DNA of 64,000 nt from Streptomyces sp. Root1304 (GTDB lineage: Bacteria; Actinomycetota; Actinomycetes; Streptomycetales; Streptomycetaceae): assembly GCF_001426405.1 (NCBI RefSeq), contig NZ_LMEP01000012.1, positions 944,707-1,008,706 of the forward strand. The letters run 5' to 3'. Under the pieces are notes generated by a model, which was given only the letters and a program-made list of their open reading frames with translations, was not told the DNA's origin and did not search any database. Below are positions 1 to 7,091 of the stretch, piece after piece. Within the stretch, counting starts at the first letter, position 1; each line of letters opens with the position of its first letter. The position numbers and the translations under genes are program-made.

Positions 1-85
1 GGGAACCGGTGAATCCGTGACAGAGAAGGACGCCGACCTCTCCGCCCTCGTGGCGGTACGGCTCGGCTCCGGGAAGGACCGGCAC
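1..85 (-). CDS. Alpha/beta hydrolase (esterase/lipase type), N-terminal fragment
   Basis: This is the 5' end of a gene that leaves the window on the left. A GTG start at 85 has a good ribosome site (AGGAGA) six bases upstream. The 28 visible residues begin VPVLPGAEPYRHEG and reach LLCHGFTGS. The HGFTGS segment is the oxyanion-hole HG motif of alpha/beta-fold carboxylesterases and monoacylglycerol-lipase-like enzymes; the catalytic Ser, Asp and His would lie outside the window. The gene is divergent from the acyltransferase at 261, so the two share a promoter region. Lipid-related hydrolysis is an inference from the motif and this neighbour. Confidence 0.7.
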   Translation of the reverse strand, partial: MPVLPGAEPYRHEGGEVGVLLCHGFTGS

Positions 86-260
86 CGGGGTCTCCTGTTC
101 GCTCGGGCTTCGCGTCGGTCTTCGGGTGCGCCGAAGCGACGGAACATGGGGAAGGACCTTCACGGTACGCGACCGGACCGACACCGACCAGGGCCGTAGC
201 GGGGGCCGTGCGCCGGTACGGGATAAAGTCGTCGCGACGGCACACGGAAGGCATGGCGAG
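86..260. promoter_or_regulatory. Divergent promoter region between hydrolase and acyltransferase
   Basis: This 175-base stretch separates two divergent starts and holds no convincing gene. TAAAGT at 224-229 is a good -10 element for the rightward acyltransferase gene and would start transcription near 235. I see no strong -35 for it. GGAAGG at 246-251 is the likely ribosome site for the TTG start at 261. Confidence 0.45.
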
Positions 261-1007
261 TTGATCTACGGCGCAATGAAGTTCTCCCTCGGAGGGTCCC
301 TGAAGCTTGCCTTCCGGCCCTGGGTGGAGGGTCTGGAGAACATTCCCGCCGAGGGGCCCGCGATCCTGGCGAGCAACCACCTGTCGTTCTCCGACTCCTT
401 CTTCCTGCCCGCCGTCCTCGACCGCAAGGTCACCTTCATCGCCAAGGCGGAGTACTTCACCTCGCCGGGCGTGAAGGGCAAGCTCACCGCCGCGTTCTTC
501 AAGGGCGTCGGACAGCTCCCGGTGGACCGTTCGGGCGCCCGGGGCGCGGGCGAGGCGGCGATCAAGGCCGGCATCGACGTCATCGAGAAGGGCGGGCTCT
601 TCGGGATCTACCCCGAGGGCACCCGCTCGCCCGACGGCCGTCTCTACCGGGGCAAGCCCGGTGGTCTGGCCCGGGTGGCGCTGGCCACCGGCGCGCCGGT
701 GATCCCGGTCGCCATGATCGACACCGAGAAGATCCAGCCGCCCGGCAAGGTGGTCCCCAAGCTGATGCGGCCGGGCATCCGGATCGGCAAGCCGCTGGAC
801 TTCACCCGCTACCAGGGCATGGAGGGGGACCGCTTCATCCTCCGTTCGGTGACCGACGAGGTCATGTACGAGATCATGAAGCTGTCCGGCCAGGAGTACG
901 TCGACATCTACGCGACCGCCGCCAAGCGGCAGATCGCGGATGCGGAGAAGGCGGCCAAGGAGGCCGTCAAGGCCGAGATCGCCGCTCGGGAAGAGTCCGG
1001 CGCGTAG
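261..1007 (+). CDS. plsC: 1-acyl-sn-glycerol-3-phosphate acyltransferase family (PlsC-like)
   Basis: Membrane-associated acyltransferase of phospholipid synthesis, expected to acylate lysophosphatidic acid. The NHLSFSDSF stretch is the NHx4D motif I with catalytic His and Asp. FIAKAEYF, FGIYPEGTRSPDG and the following APVIPVAMI correspond to motifs II to IV that bind the glycerol phosphate. The protein is about 248 residues, normal for the family. I chose the TTG at 261 because GGAAGG lies nine bases upstream; the ATG at 276 has no ribosome site, and the upstream in-frame ATG at 126 would add a non-conserved leader. The C-terminus is charged (KAAKEAVKAEIAAREE) and probably helical. Substrate position specificity cannot be read from sequence. 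Confidence 0.85.
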   Translation: MIYGAMKFSLGGSLKLAFRPWVEGLENIPAEGPAILASNHLSFSDSFFLPAVLDRKVTFIAKAEYFTSPGVKGKLTAAFFKGVGQLPVDRSGARGAGEAAIKAGIDVIEKGGLFGIYPEGTRSPDGRLYRGKPGGLARVALATGAPVIPVAMIDTEKIQPPGKVVPKLMRPGIRIGKPLDFTRYQGMEGDRFILRSVTDEVMYEIMKLSGQEYVDIYATAAKRQIADAEKAAKEAVKAEIAAREESGA

Positions 1008-1080
1008 CACCGGGAATGGCGCGTAGCACCGGGAGTCCGGTGCGGAAGGCGTCCCGCGAGGGACGTCCGGGGGTGGGGGG

Positions 1081-2292
1081 ATGGCCAGGCGCGAGCGTGT
1101 CGTGCGCATGTCGGTCGAGCAGCCGTTGTGGCGGGCTCTGACCGGCTACCGCCTTCTGACCATGGTCTACGCGGTCCTGCTGTTCGTCTTCGGACGGGAC
1201 CGGTTCGAGCGGCCCTGGGTCGCCGTCGCCTATCTGGCGGTGATGTGCGTCTGGACCCTCGCCACCCTCCCCAAGGTGGCGAACGCGGCCAGCTGCACCC
1301 GGCGCTTCCTCGGCGCCGACCTCACCGTCGCCGTCGTCGGCATCCTCCTCACCCCGCTGGCCGACGCCCACGCCCAGTCCGTCGACGGTCCCACCCTGCC
1401 GTCGATATGGACCGCCGGCGCCGTCCTGGCGTACGCGATCAAGGGCGGCTGGCGCTGGGCCGGCGTGGCCTCCTCGGTCGTCGCCGTCGCCAACATCGTC
1501 GAGCGCGGCCACCCCAGCCGGGACACCTTCCACAACGTCCTCCTGGTCTGGGTCGCCTCCATCGCCATCGGATACGTCGTCGAGGTCGCCCGCGCCTCCG
1601 AGCGCACCCTCGCCCGCGCCCTGGAGATCGAGGCCGCCACCCGGGAACGGGAGCGGCTCGCCCGCGACATCCACGACAGCGTCCTCCAGGTCCTCGCCAT
1701 GGTGCAGCGGCGCGGCACCGCGCTCGGCGGCGAGGCCGCCGAACTCGGCCGGATGGCGGGCGAGCAGGAAGTGGCCCTCCGCACCCTCGTCGCGGGCGGC
1801 CTCGCCCGGCCGAGCCTGGTCTCCGAGGACGAGTCCGAGGGGGCCGTCGTCCGGGTCGTCGAGGTGGACGAGGAGCCGGACGACGACACCCCCGTGGACC
1901 TGCGGCTGCTGCTCGCCCCGCGCGCCGGGGCCCGGGTCACGCTCTCCGAGCCGGGCGCGCCCGTGCTGCTGGGACCGCCCGCCGCGCGCGAGCTGGCCGC
2001 CGCCGTCGGCGCCGCCCTGGACAACGTACGGGTGCACGCGGGCGAGGACGCCCAGGCCTGGATCCTCGTCGAGGACTGGCCGGACGAGGTGATCGTCACC
2101 GTCAGGGACGACGGCCCCGGCATCCCCGAGGGCCGCCTCGCGCAGGCCGAGGGCGAGGGCCGGATGGGGGTCGCCCTCTCCATCCGGGGGAGACTGCGGG
2201 ATCTGGGCGGCTCGGCCGAGCTGATCTCGGTCCCGGGTCAGGGCACGGAAGTCGAGTTGAAGGTTCCACGGGGGAAGGCAGGGGAGAAGTGA
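1081..2292 (+). CDS. macS: Sensor histidine kinase MacS-like
   Basis: Membrane sensor kinase of a two-component system. About five hydrophobic segments occupy residues 20-170. The dimerisation box ERLARDIHDSVLQ carries the phospho-acceptor His198, the HisKA_3 type found in NarL/LuxR-partner kinases. The C-terminal ATPase domain shows the G1 box VRDDGPGIPEG and a late GQGTEVEL. The protein has 403 residues. It overlaps the response regulator by four bases (GTGA), so the two are translationally coupled. The order kinase-regulator next to plsC and ldh matches the MacRS locus described in Streptomyces coelicolor, which controls morphogenetic membrane-protein genes. That identity is inferred from family type and synteny. 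The signal it senses is not evident. Confidence 0.85.
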   Translation: MARRERVVRMSVEQPLWRALTGYRLLTMVYAVLLFVFGRDRFERPWVAVAYLAVMCVWTLATLPKVANAASCTRRFLGADLTVAVVGILLTPLADAHAQSVDGPTLPSIWTAGAVLAYAIKGGWRWAGVASSVVAVANIVERGHPSRDTFHNVLLVWVASIAIGYVVEVARASERTLARALEIEAATRERERLARDIHDSVLQVLAMVQRRGTALGGEAAELGRMAGEQEVALRTLVAGGLARPSLVSEDESEGAVVRVVEVDEEPDDDTPVDLRLLLAPRAGARVTLSEPGAPVLLGPPAARELAAAVGAALDNVRVHAGEDAQAWILVEDWPDEVIVTVRDDGPGIPEGRLAQAEGEGRMGVALSIRGRLRDLGGSAELISVPGQGTEVELKVPRGKAGEK

Positions 2293-2960
2293 GCGAGCAG
2301 CCGATCAAGGTGATGGTGGTCGACGACCACCCGATGTGGCGGGACGCGGTCGCCCGCGACCTGGCGGAGGCGGGCTTCGACGTCGTCGCCACCGCGGGCG
2401 ACGGGGAGCAGGCGGTGCGCCGCGCGGTCGCGGCCGGGCCCGACGTCCTCGTCCTGGACCTGAACCTGCCGGTGAAGCCGGGCGTCCAGGTGTGCAAGGA
2501 GCTGGTCGGCGGCCGGCCGCAGCTGCGGGTCCTGGTCCTCTCGGCGAGCGGCGAGCACGCCGACGTCCTGGAGGCCGTGAAGTCGGGCGCCACCGGCTAC
2601 CTCCTCAAGTCCGCCAGTACGGAGGAGCTGATCGACGCCGTGCGGCGGACGGCGGTCGGGGACCCCGTCTTCACCCCGGGCCTCGCCGGGCTCGTCCTCG
2701 GCGAGTACCGGCGCCTGGCCTCCGAGCCCGCCCCGGCGGCCGGCGCGGACGAGCCGAAGGCCCCGCAGCTGACCGAGCGCGAGACGGAGGTCCTGCGGCT
2801 CGTCGCCAAGGGGCTGAGCTACAAGCAGATCGCCGAGCGCCTGGTGATCTCGCACCGCACGGTGCAGAACCACGTCCAGAACACCCTCGGCAAGCTCCAG
2901 CTGCACAACCGGGTGGAGCTCGTCCGGTACGCCATCGAGCGCGGCCTCGACGAAGCCTGA
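2289..2960 (+). CDS. macR: LuxR/NarL-type response regulator MacR-like
   Basis: DNA-binding partner of the upstream kinase. The receiver domain has the acidic pair in VVDDHP, the phospho-acceptor Asp in VLDLNLP (about residue 57) and a conserved Lys in GYLLKSAS. The LuxR helix-turn-helix follows at about 155-215, with LTEREVL-like LTERETEVLRLVAKG and SHRTVQNHVQNTLGKL. The start is GTG at 2289, overlapping the kinase stop, with GGGGAGAA upstream. The 223-residue length fits the family. A near-match to the published MacR box occurs in this same window at 25774-25789, upstream of a membrane-protein gene, which is consistent with the assignment. Confidence 0.85.
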   Translation: MSEQPIKVMVVDDHPMWRDAVARDLAEAGFDVVATAGDGEQAVRRAVAAGPDVLVLDLNLPVKPGVQVCKELVGGRPQLRVLVLSASGEHADVLEAVKSGATGYLLKSASTEELIDAVRRTAVGDPVFTPGLAGLVLGEYRRLASEPAPAAGADEPKAPQLTERETEVLRLVAKGLSYKQIAERLVISHRTVQNHVQNTLGKLQLHNRVELVRYAIERGLDEA

Positions 2961-2975
2961 GGCGGCCTCCCCGGA

Positions 2976-3011
2976 CGATGGGTCGTATATTCACGCATAT
3001 ACGGCCCATCG
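2976..3011. promoter_or_regulatory. 15-bp inverted repeat before the D-lactate dehydrogenase-like gene
   Basis: Arms at 2976-2990 (CGATGGGTCGTATAT) and 2997-3011 (ATATACGGCCCATCG) pair at 14 of 15 positions, with one G-T, around a six-base loop. The repeat sits 15 bases after macR and 19 bases before the next start. No T-tract follows, so an operator or an mRNA hairpin in the dehydrogenase leader is at least as likely as a terminator for macR. The AT-rich GTATAT/ATATAC centre stands out from its surroundings and could hold a -10 element. Confidence 0.5.
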
Positions 3012-3030
3012 TCCCGTTGAGGGGAAACAC

Positions 3031-4056
3031 GTGGAAATCCTGGCATTCGGCGTGCAGGCGGACGAGAAGCCCCTGATCGAGAAGGCGTTCGCGGGACACC
3101 ACGACGTCCGCTGTCTGGGCGTCTTCCTCACCGAGGACACCGCCCCCATCGCGGCCGGCTACGAGATCGTCTCCACCAGCGTCAACGCCAGCCTGGACCA
3201 CCGGGTCCTGCAGACCCTCGCCGCCGGCGGGACCCAGATGATCGCCCAGCGCTCCACCGGCTTCAACAACATCGACCTGGAGGTCGCCGAGAGGCTCGGC
3301 CTCACCGTCGCCCGGGTCTCGTACTACTCGCCGTACTCCGTCGCGGAGTTCGCCTGGACCCTCGCCACCGCCGTCAACCGGCGGATCGTCCGCGCCTCCA
3401 ACCGGACCCGCGACTTCGACTTCCGGCTCGACGGACTGATGGGCCGTGACCTGTGGGGCCGTACCGTCGGGGTGCTCGGCACCGGCAAGATCGGCGAGGC
3501 CTTCACCCGGATCGCCCACGGCTTCGGCATGAACCTGCTCGGCTGGGACGTGGCCGAGAACCCCGCCTGCCTCGACCTCGGCATGCGGTACGTCGAGAAG
3601 GAGCGGCTCTTCGCCGAGGCCGACGTCATCAGCCTCCACGTACCGCTGCTGCCGTCCACCCAGCACATCATCGACGCCGCCGCCCTCAAGGCCATGAAGG
3701 ACGACGTCATCCTGGTGAACTCCAGCCGGGGCGGGCTCGTCGACACCGAGGCGCTCGTCACCGAACTCCGGGCCGGCCGCTTCGCCGGCGTCGGCCTCGA
3801 CGTCTACGAGGCGGAGGCCGGGCTCTTCTTCCTCGACAAGTCCCTGGAGGCCGTCGAGGACGACACGCTGGCCCGGCTGGTGACCTTCCCGAACGTGGTG
3901 GTCACCTCCCACCAGGCGTACTACACGGTGGACGCGGTCGGCCAGATCATCGACACCACCGTCCGCAACGTCCTCGACTACACCGCCGGACGGCGCAGCG
4001 AGAACGTCCTCGTCCCCAGGGAACCCGCCGGGCGCTCCGCGCATCCTCCCGCGTGA
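3031..4056 (+). CDS. ldhA: D-2-hydroxyacid dehydrogenase, D-lactate dehydrogenase type
   Basis: NAD-dependent cytosolic enzyme expected to interconvert pyruvate and D-lactate. The NAD fold has GVLGTGKIGEAF (about 148-157) followed by an acidic residue at the end of beta-2 (GWD). Catalytic Arg233 lies in NSSRGGLVDT, Glu262 in DVYEAEAG and His294 in VVTSHQAYY; their spacing matches the lactobacillar D-LDH triad. Substrate-side motifs RSTGFNNID and the YYSPYSVAEFA segment are those of the LdhA branch rather than of phosphoglycerate dehydrogenase. The GTG start has GAGGGGA upstream. Length is 341 residues. The inverted repeat just upstream may make it separately regulated from macSR. A different 2-hydroxyacid substrate remains possible. 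Confidence 0.85.
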   Translation: MEILAFGVQADEKPLIEKAFAGHHDVRCLGVFLTEDTAPIAAGYEIVSTSVNASLDHRVLQTLAAGGTQMIAQRSTGFNNIDLEVAERLGLTVARVSYYSPYSVAEFAWTLATAVNRRIVRASNRTRDFDFRLDGLMGRDLWGRTVGVLGTGKIGEAFTRIAHGFGMNLLGWDVAENPACLDLGMRYVEKERLFAEADVISLHVPLLPSTQHIIDAAALKAMKDDVILVNSSRGGLVDTEALVTELRAGRFAGVGLDVYEAEAGLFFLDKSLEAVEDDTLARLVTFPNVVVTSHQAYYTVDAVGQIIDTTVRNVLDYTAGRRSENVLVPREPAGRSAHPPA

Positions 4057-4107
4057 CCAGGCGGCGCGGTCACCGGACCGCGCGCCGCTCATCCGTGGGG
4101 GATTCAC

Positions 4108-4890
4108 ATGTTCTCGTCCGTACGGCGCCGTACCGCCGCCGCGCTCACCGCCTCCGTCCTCGCCGCCGCCGGGGGCGTCGCGGCCCTCGCGACCCCGGCC
4201 GCCGCCGTCCACGGCGGGCGCTCCACCACCGTGACGGACCACCCGTACGCCATGCTCATCGAGACCCCGGACGGCACCCAGTTCTGCGGCGGCACCCTGG
4301 TGGCCCCCACCAAGGTCCTCACCGCCGCGCACTGCGTGGCCGACGCCGAGGCCCCCCGAAAGCTCCTCGTCATCGGCGGGCGCACCGCGCTCGACAGCAC
4401 CAAGGGCACCGTCCGGCACATCGCCTCGATCAAGGTCCACCCCCGGTTCGAGCAGTCCACACTCACCTACGACGCGGCCGTCCTCACCCTGGACCGGCCC
4501 ATGCCGTACAAGCCGCTGCCGGTCGCGGGACCGAAGGACAAGGCGCTCTACGCCTCCGGCACGAAGGCGACGACCGTCGGCTGGGGCCGCACCGGCCGCG
4601 ACACCCTCGCCACCCGCCTCAAGGCCGCCGAACTCCGCCTCGCGCCGCTGAAGAGCTGCGACCCCTTCACCTTCCCCACCGACTCCGGTGCGACGAAGGT
4701 CTGCGGGACCGCCGCCCCCGGCACCCGCGACAGCGTCTGCAAGGGCGACTCCGGCGGCCCGCTGACCGTCGGGGGCAAGCTCATCGGCGTCGTCTCCACC
4801 GGCAACAAGTACTGCGACGACCAGTTCCCGGTCTCCGTCTTCACCCGGGTCAGCGCGGTCGCGAAGGACCTGGGCCTGACGGTGTCCTGA
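4108..4890 (+). CDS. Secreted trypsin-like serine protease
   Basis: Extracellular S1-family endopeptidase. A signal peptide runs from the MFSSVRRR start through a hydrophobic stretch to ATPAAA near residue 33. The mature start reads VHGGRSTTV, resembling the IVGG activation terminus. The catalytic triad is visible: His75 in LTAAHC, Asp122 in YDAAVLTL and Ser215 in CKGDSGGPL. Paired cysteines (60/76, 184/199, 211/236) fit trypsin disulfides. Length is 260 residues, short but complete, with no C-terminal domain. It is a single gene with its own promoter space and converges on trpEG. The acidic specificity-pocket position in DSVCKGDSGG suggests cleavage after Arg or Lys, which is inference. Confidence 0.9.
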   Translation: MFSSVRRRTAAALTASVLAAAGGVAALATPAAAVHGGRSTTVTDHPYAMLIETPDGTQFCGGTLVAPTKVLTAAHCVADAEAPRKLLVIGGRTALDSTKGTVRHIASIKVHPRFEQSTLTYDAAVLTLDRPMPYKPLPVAGPKDKALYASGTKATTVGWGRTGRDTLATRLKAAELRLAPLKSCDPFTFPTDSGATKVCGTAAPGTRDSVCKGDSGGPLTVGGKLIGVVSTGNKYCDDQFPVSVFTRVSAVAKDLGLTVS

Positions 4891-4913
4891 GCGGGCGCCC
4901 GTGCCGGGCCCGA

Positions 4914-4945
4914 CGGTGTCCCGAGCCCTCGGGCCCAGGACACCG
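4914..4945. terminator. Bidirectional hairpin between protease and trpEG
   Basis: Arms CGGTGTCC at 4914-4921 and GGACACCG at 4938-4945 pair perfectly, with a smaller nested stem from CGAGCCCTCGGG inside. It lies between two convergent genes whose stops are about 70 bases apart and probably serves both. There is no T-tract, as is usual in this genus. Confidence 0.5.
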
Positions 4946-4959
4946 GGGCGGCCCGGCCC

Positions 4960-6834
4960 TCAGACCAGGACGCCCGCGAGCAGCGCGGCCGTCAGGGCCG
5001 CGCCCTCCGTCGTCAGCACCGACTCGGGGTGGAACTGCACCCCCGCGAAGCCCGGCCCGCGCAGCGCGTGCACCTCACCGGTCTCCGCGTCCCGGCTCAC
5101 CTCGATCCGGTGCAGCGCCAGCTCCGTCGCCGTCCGGTCGTCGCAGCGGGCGGTGAAGCTGTTGTAGAAGCCGACCGTCCGCTCCTGCCCGAAGAGGTCG
5201 ATCCGCAGCTGCGCCCCCTGGAACGGGGTCCGCTTGCGGACGATCTCCAGGCCCAGCTCGGCGGCGATCAGCTCGTGCCCGAGGCAGACGCCGAGGAGGC
5301 CGTGGCGGTGCTCCCGCACCAGCTCGGCCGTCAGACCGCGCAGGAAGCGCATCTTCGGGTCGGCGGCGTCCGAGGGGTCGCCGGGCCCGGGGCCCAGGAC
5401 CACCGGCCCCTCGTGGGCGAGGGCCAGCTCGCGCAGCCCCGGCTCGTCGTAGCGGAGCACCGACACCTCCGGGCCCGAGGAGCGCAGGACGTGCGCCAGC
5501 ATCGCGGTGAAGGTGTCCTCGGCGTCGATCACCAGCGCGTGGCCCGACAGTTCGGCCGACCGGGCCTGCATCCGCAGCCAGAACGGCGCGAGGTCCGCCC
5601 GGCGCGCGTCCAGGGCGGCCCGTACCCGCGGATCGTCGGCGAGCCGGGCGGGCGCCGGAGCCGCCGCCTCCACGGCCGGCCTGCCCTCCCGCACGCCGAG
5701 CGCGGTGAGCACCCCGGCGGCCTTGGCGTGGGTCTCGGCGACCTCCCCGGCCGGGTCCGAGTGCCGTACGAGGGTCGCGCCGACGGGCACCCGCAGACTC
5801 CCGTCCCCGGAGATGTCCGCCGTACGGATGAGGATGGGCGAGTCCAGCGTCTGCGCCCCGCTCCCGTCCGTGCCGAGCAGGGCGAGCGCCCCCGCGTAGT
5901 AGCCGCGGCCGCCCGTCTCGTGACGCTCGATCACCCGGCAGGCGTTCTGCACCGGCGAGCCGGTGACGGTCGCCGCGAACATCGTCTCGCGCAGCACCTC
6001 GCGCACGTCCAGGCTGGAGCGTCCCCGCAGCTCGTACTCGGTGTGGGCGAGATGGGCCATCTCCTTCAGCCGCGGCCCGATCACCACCCCGCCCATGTCG
6101 CCGACCGTGCACATCATCTTGAGTTCCTCGTCGACCACCATCGACAGTTCCTCGGTCTCCTTGCGGTCGGCGAGGAAGGCGAGCAGGCCGTCGGCGGTCG
6201 GGGCGGACCCGGCCGGGTAGCGGTACGTGCCGCTGATCGGGTTCATCACGACGGTGCCGCCCGTCATCCGGACGTGCACCTCGGGGCTGGCCCCGACGAG
6301 CGTCCGGTCCCCGGTGTGCACGACGAAGGTCCAGTACGCGCCCCGCTCGCCGGCGAGCAGCCGTCGGAACAGGGCGAGCGCGTCGGCGCGCCCGAACCCG
6401 GGGATCTCCCCGGTGTACGTGCGCCGGATGACGAAGTTGGCGCCCTCGCCCGAGCCGATCTCCTCGGCGATGACTCGGCGCACGATCCCGGCGTACTCCT
6501 CGTCGGAGACGTCGAAGCCGCCGTCCTCGACGGTCACGTCGTGCGCCGGGAGCTGCGCCAGCGCCTCGGCGAGCGGGAGTTCGTGGGTCTCGTCGGCGAC
6601 CAGGACGGAGAGCGGGGTGCCGTCGTCACGGACGTCGAAGCCGCGCTCCCTGATCTGCCGGAAGGGCACCAGGGCGAGCGTCGGCCGGGGGCCCACGGGC
6701 AGATCGGCGAGGTGTTCGGCCTCGTGGACCCGGCCGATCAGCACCTCGACGGTGTCGTGGTCGCGTCCTGGGGTGCGGCGGCGGAGCAGGGCGAAGGGCG
6801 GGCAGGAGTCGTCGAGGAGACGGGAGAGGTCCAT
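4960..6834 (-). CDS. trpEG: Anthranilate synthase, fused TrpE-TrpG
   Basis: Cytosolic enzyme that makes anthranilate from chorismate and glutamine, the first step of tryptophan synthesis. The synthase half (about residues 1-400) shows MNPISGTYRYPAG, a KMMCTVGDMGG-like segment and GSPVQNACRVIERHE. The C-terminal glutamine amidotransferase half has nucleophile Cys517 in GVCLGHE and His602/Glu604 in VQFHPES. At 624 residues it belongs to the fused class also used in phenazine loci (PhzE-like). I chose the ATG at 6834 because longer versions run through the leader peptide and terminator. A Trp leader attenuator directly upstream argues for tryptophan rather than phenazine supply. The DAHP synthase at 10051 is a pathway partner nearby. 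Confidence 0.9.
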   Translation of the reverse strand: MDLSRLLDDSCPPFALLRRRTPGRDHDTVEVLIGRVHEAEHLADLPVGPRPTLALVPFRQIRERGFDVRDDGTPLSVLVADETHELPLAEALAQLPAHDVTVEDGGFDVSDEEYAGIVRRVIAEEIGSGEGANFVIRRTYTGEIPGFGRADALALFRRLLAGERGAYWTFVVHTGDRTLVGASPEVHVRMTGGTVVMNPISGTYRYPAGSAPTADGLLAFLADRKETEELSMVVDEELKMMCTVGDMGGVVIGPRLKEMAHLAHTEYELRGRSSLDVREVLRETMFAATVTGSPVQNACRVIERHETGGRGYYAGALALLGTDGSGAQTLDSPILIRTADISGDGSLRVPVGATLVRHSDPAGEVAETHAKAAGVLTALGVREGRPAVEAAAPAPARLADDPRVRAALDARRADLAPFWLRMQARSAELSGHALVIDAEDTFTAMLAHVLRSSGPEVSVLRYDEPGLRELALAHEGPVVLGPGPGDPSDAADPKMRFLRGLTAELVREHRHGLLGVCLGHELIAAELGLEIVRKRTPFQGAQLRIDLFGQERTVGFYNSFTARCDDRTATELALHRIEVSRDAETGEVHALRGPGFAGVQFHPESVLTTEGAALTAALLAGVLV

Positions 6835-6888
6835 GGTCCGTCGTTCCTTCCGTCGGTGTGCGGAGAGGAACGGCCCGGGAACGAGAAA

Positions 6889-6909
6889 GGCCGCCCTCTC
6901 GGGGCGGCC
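6889..6909 (-). terminator. trp attenuator terminator hairpin
   Basis: On the minus strand GGCCGCCC (6909-6902) pairs perfectly with GGGCGGCC (6896-6889) over a five-base loop and is followed by TTTCTCGTT. This is one of the few hairpins in the window with a real T-rich tail. It lies 54 bases before the trpEG start. Confidence 0.85.
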
Positions 6910-6931
6910 TGTGCGTTCGGTGTACGCGCGA

Positions 6932-6988
6932 TCAGTGGGCCGCCGGGGGAGCGGTCCACCACCAGTTCTGGATCTGAGGCGCGAACAT
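6932..6988 (-). CDS. trpL: trp leader peptide
   Basis: An 18-codon open frame reads MFAPQIQNWWWTAPPAAH and ends in TGA. Three consecutive Trp codons (6956-6964) are its diagnostic feature, because ribosomes stall there when charged tRNA-Trp is scarce. There is no Shine-Dalgarno sequence, and the -10 element TACAGT ends six bases before the ATG, so the transcript is probably leaderless and starts at or next to the ATG. It is followed by the attenuator terminator and then trpEG. The peptide itself probably has no other role. Confidence 0.85.
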   Translation of the reverse strand: MFAPQIQNWWWTAPPAAH

Positions 6989-7018
6989 GCGAGCACTGTA
7001 GCCCAGCCGGACGCGGAA

Positions 7019-7060
7019 CGGGGCCCGGTCCGCACCGTGGACGGTGCGAGCCGGGCCCCG
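7019..7060 (-). terminator. Strong terminator after the amidase gene
   Basis: A long hairpin is built from CGGGGCCCGG (7019-7028) with CCGGGCCCCG (7051-7060) and an inner perfect stem CGCACCGT with ACGGTGCG. It lies 32 bases past the amidase stop and just before the trpEG promoter, separating the two minus-strand units. Confidence 0.7.
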
Positions 7061-7091
7061 TGAGCCCTCGGACTGCCGTGCGGCTACCCGA

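Larger units (their letters stand above)
6882..7000 (-). promoter_or_regulatory. trp attenuator: promoter, leader peptide and competing stems
   Basis: Read on the minus strand, -10 TACAGT (7000-6995) is followed six bases later by the leader ATG at 6988. Three mutually exclusive stems are visible. Stem 1:2 pairs the Trp-codon segment GTGGACCGC (6951-6959) with GCGGCCCAC (6935-6943), eight of nine pairs. Stem 2:3 pairs GGCGGCC with GGCCGCC of the terminator's upstream arm. Stem 3:4 is the terminator. Ribosome stalling at the Trp codons would free segment 2 to block the terminator, the classic mechanism. A trp attenuator before trpEG has been described in Streptomyces venezuelae. Confidence 0.85.

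Noticed and set aside
17-199. Small plus-strand open frame at the window start
   Set aside because: It lies opposite the start and promoter region of the alpha/beta hydrolase gene, whose N-terminus and ribosome site read convincingly on the minus strand.
2671-4440. Long minus-strand open frame opposite macR and ldhA
   Set aside because: Same GC-driven artefact; it crosses the gap between two well-supported plus-strand genes.
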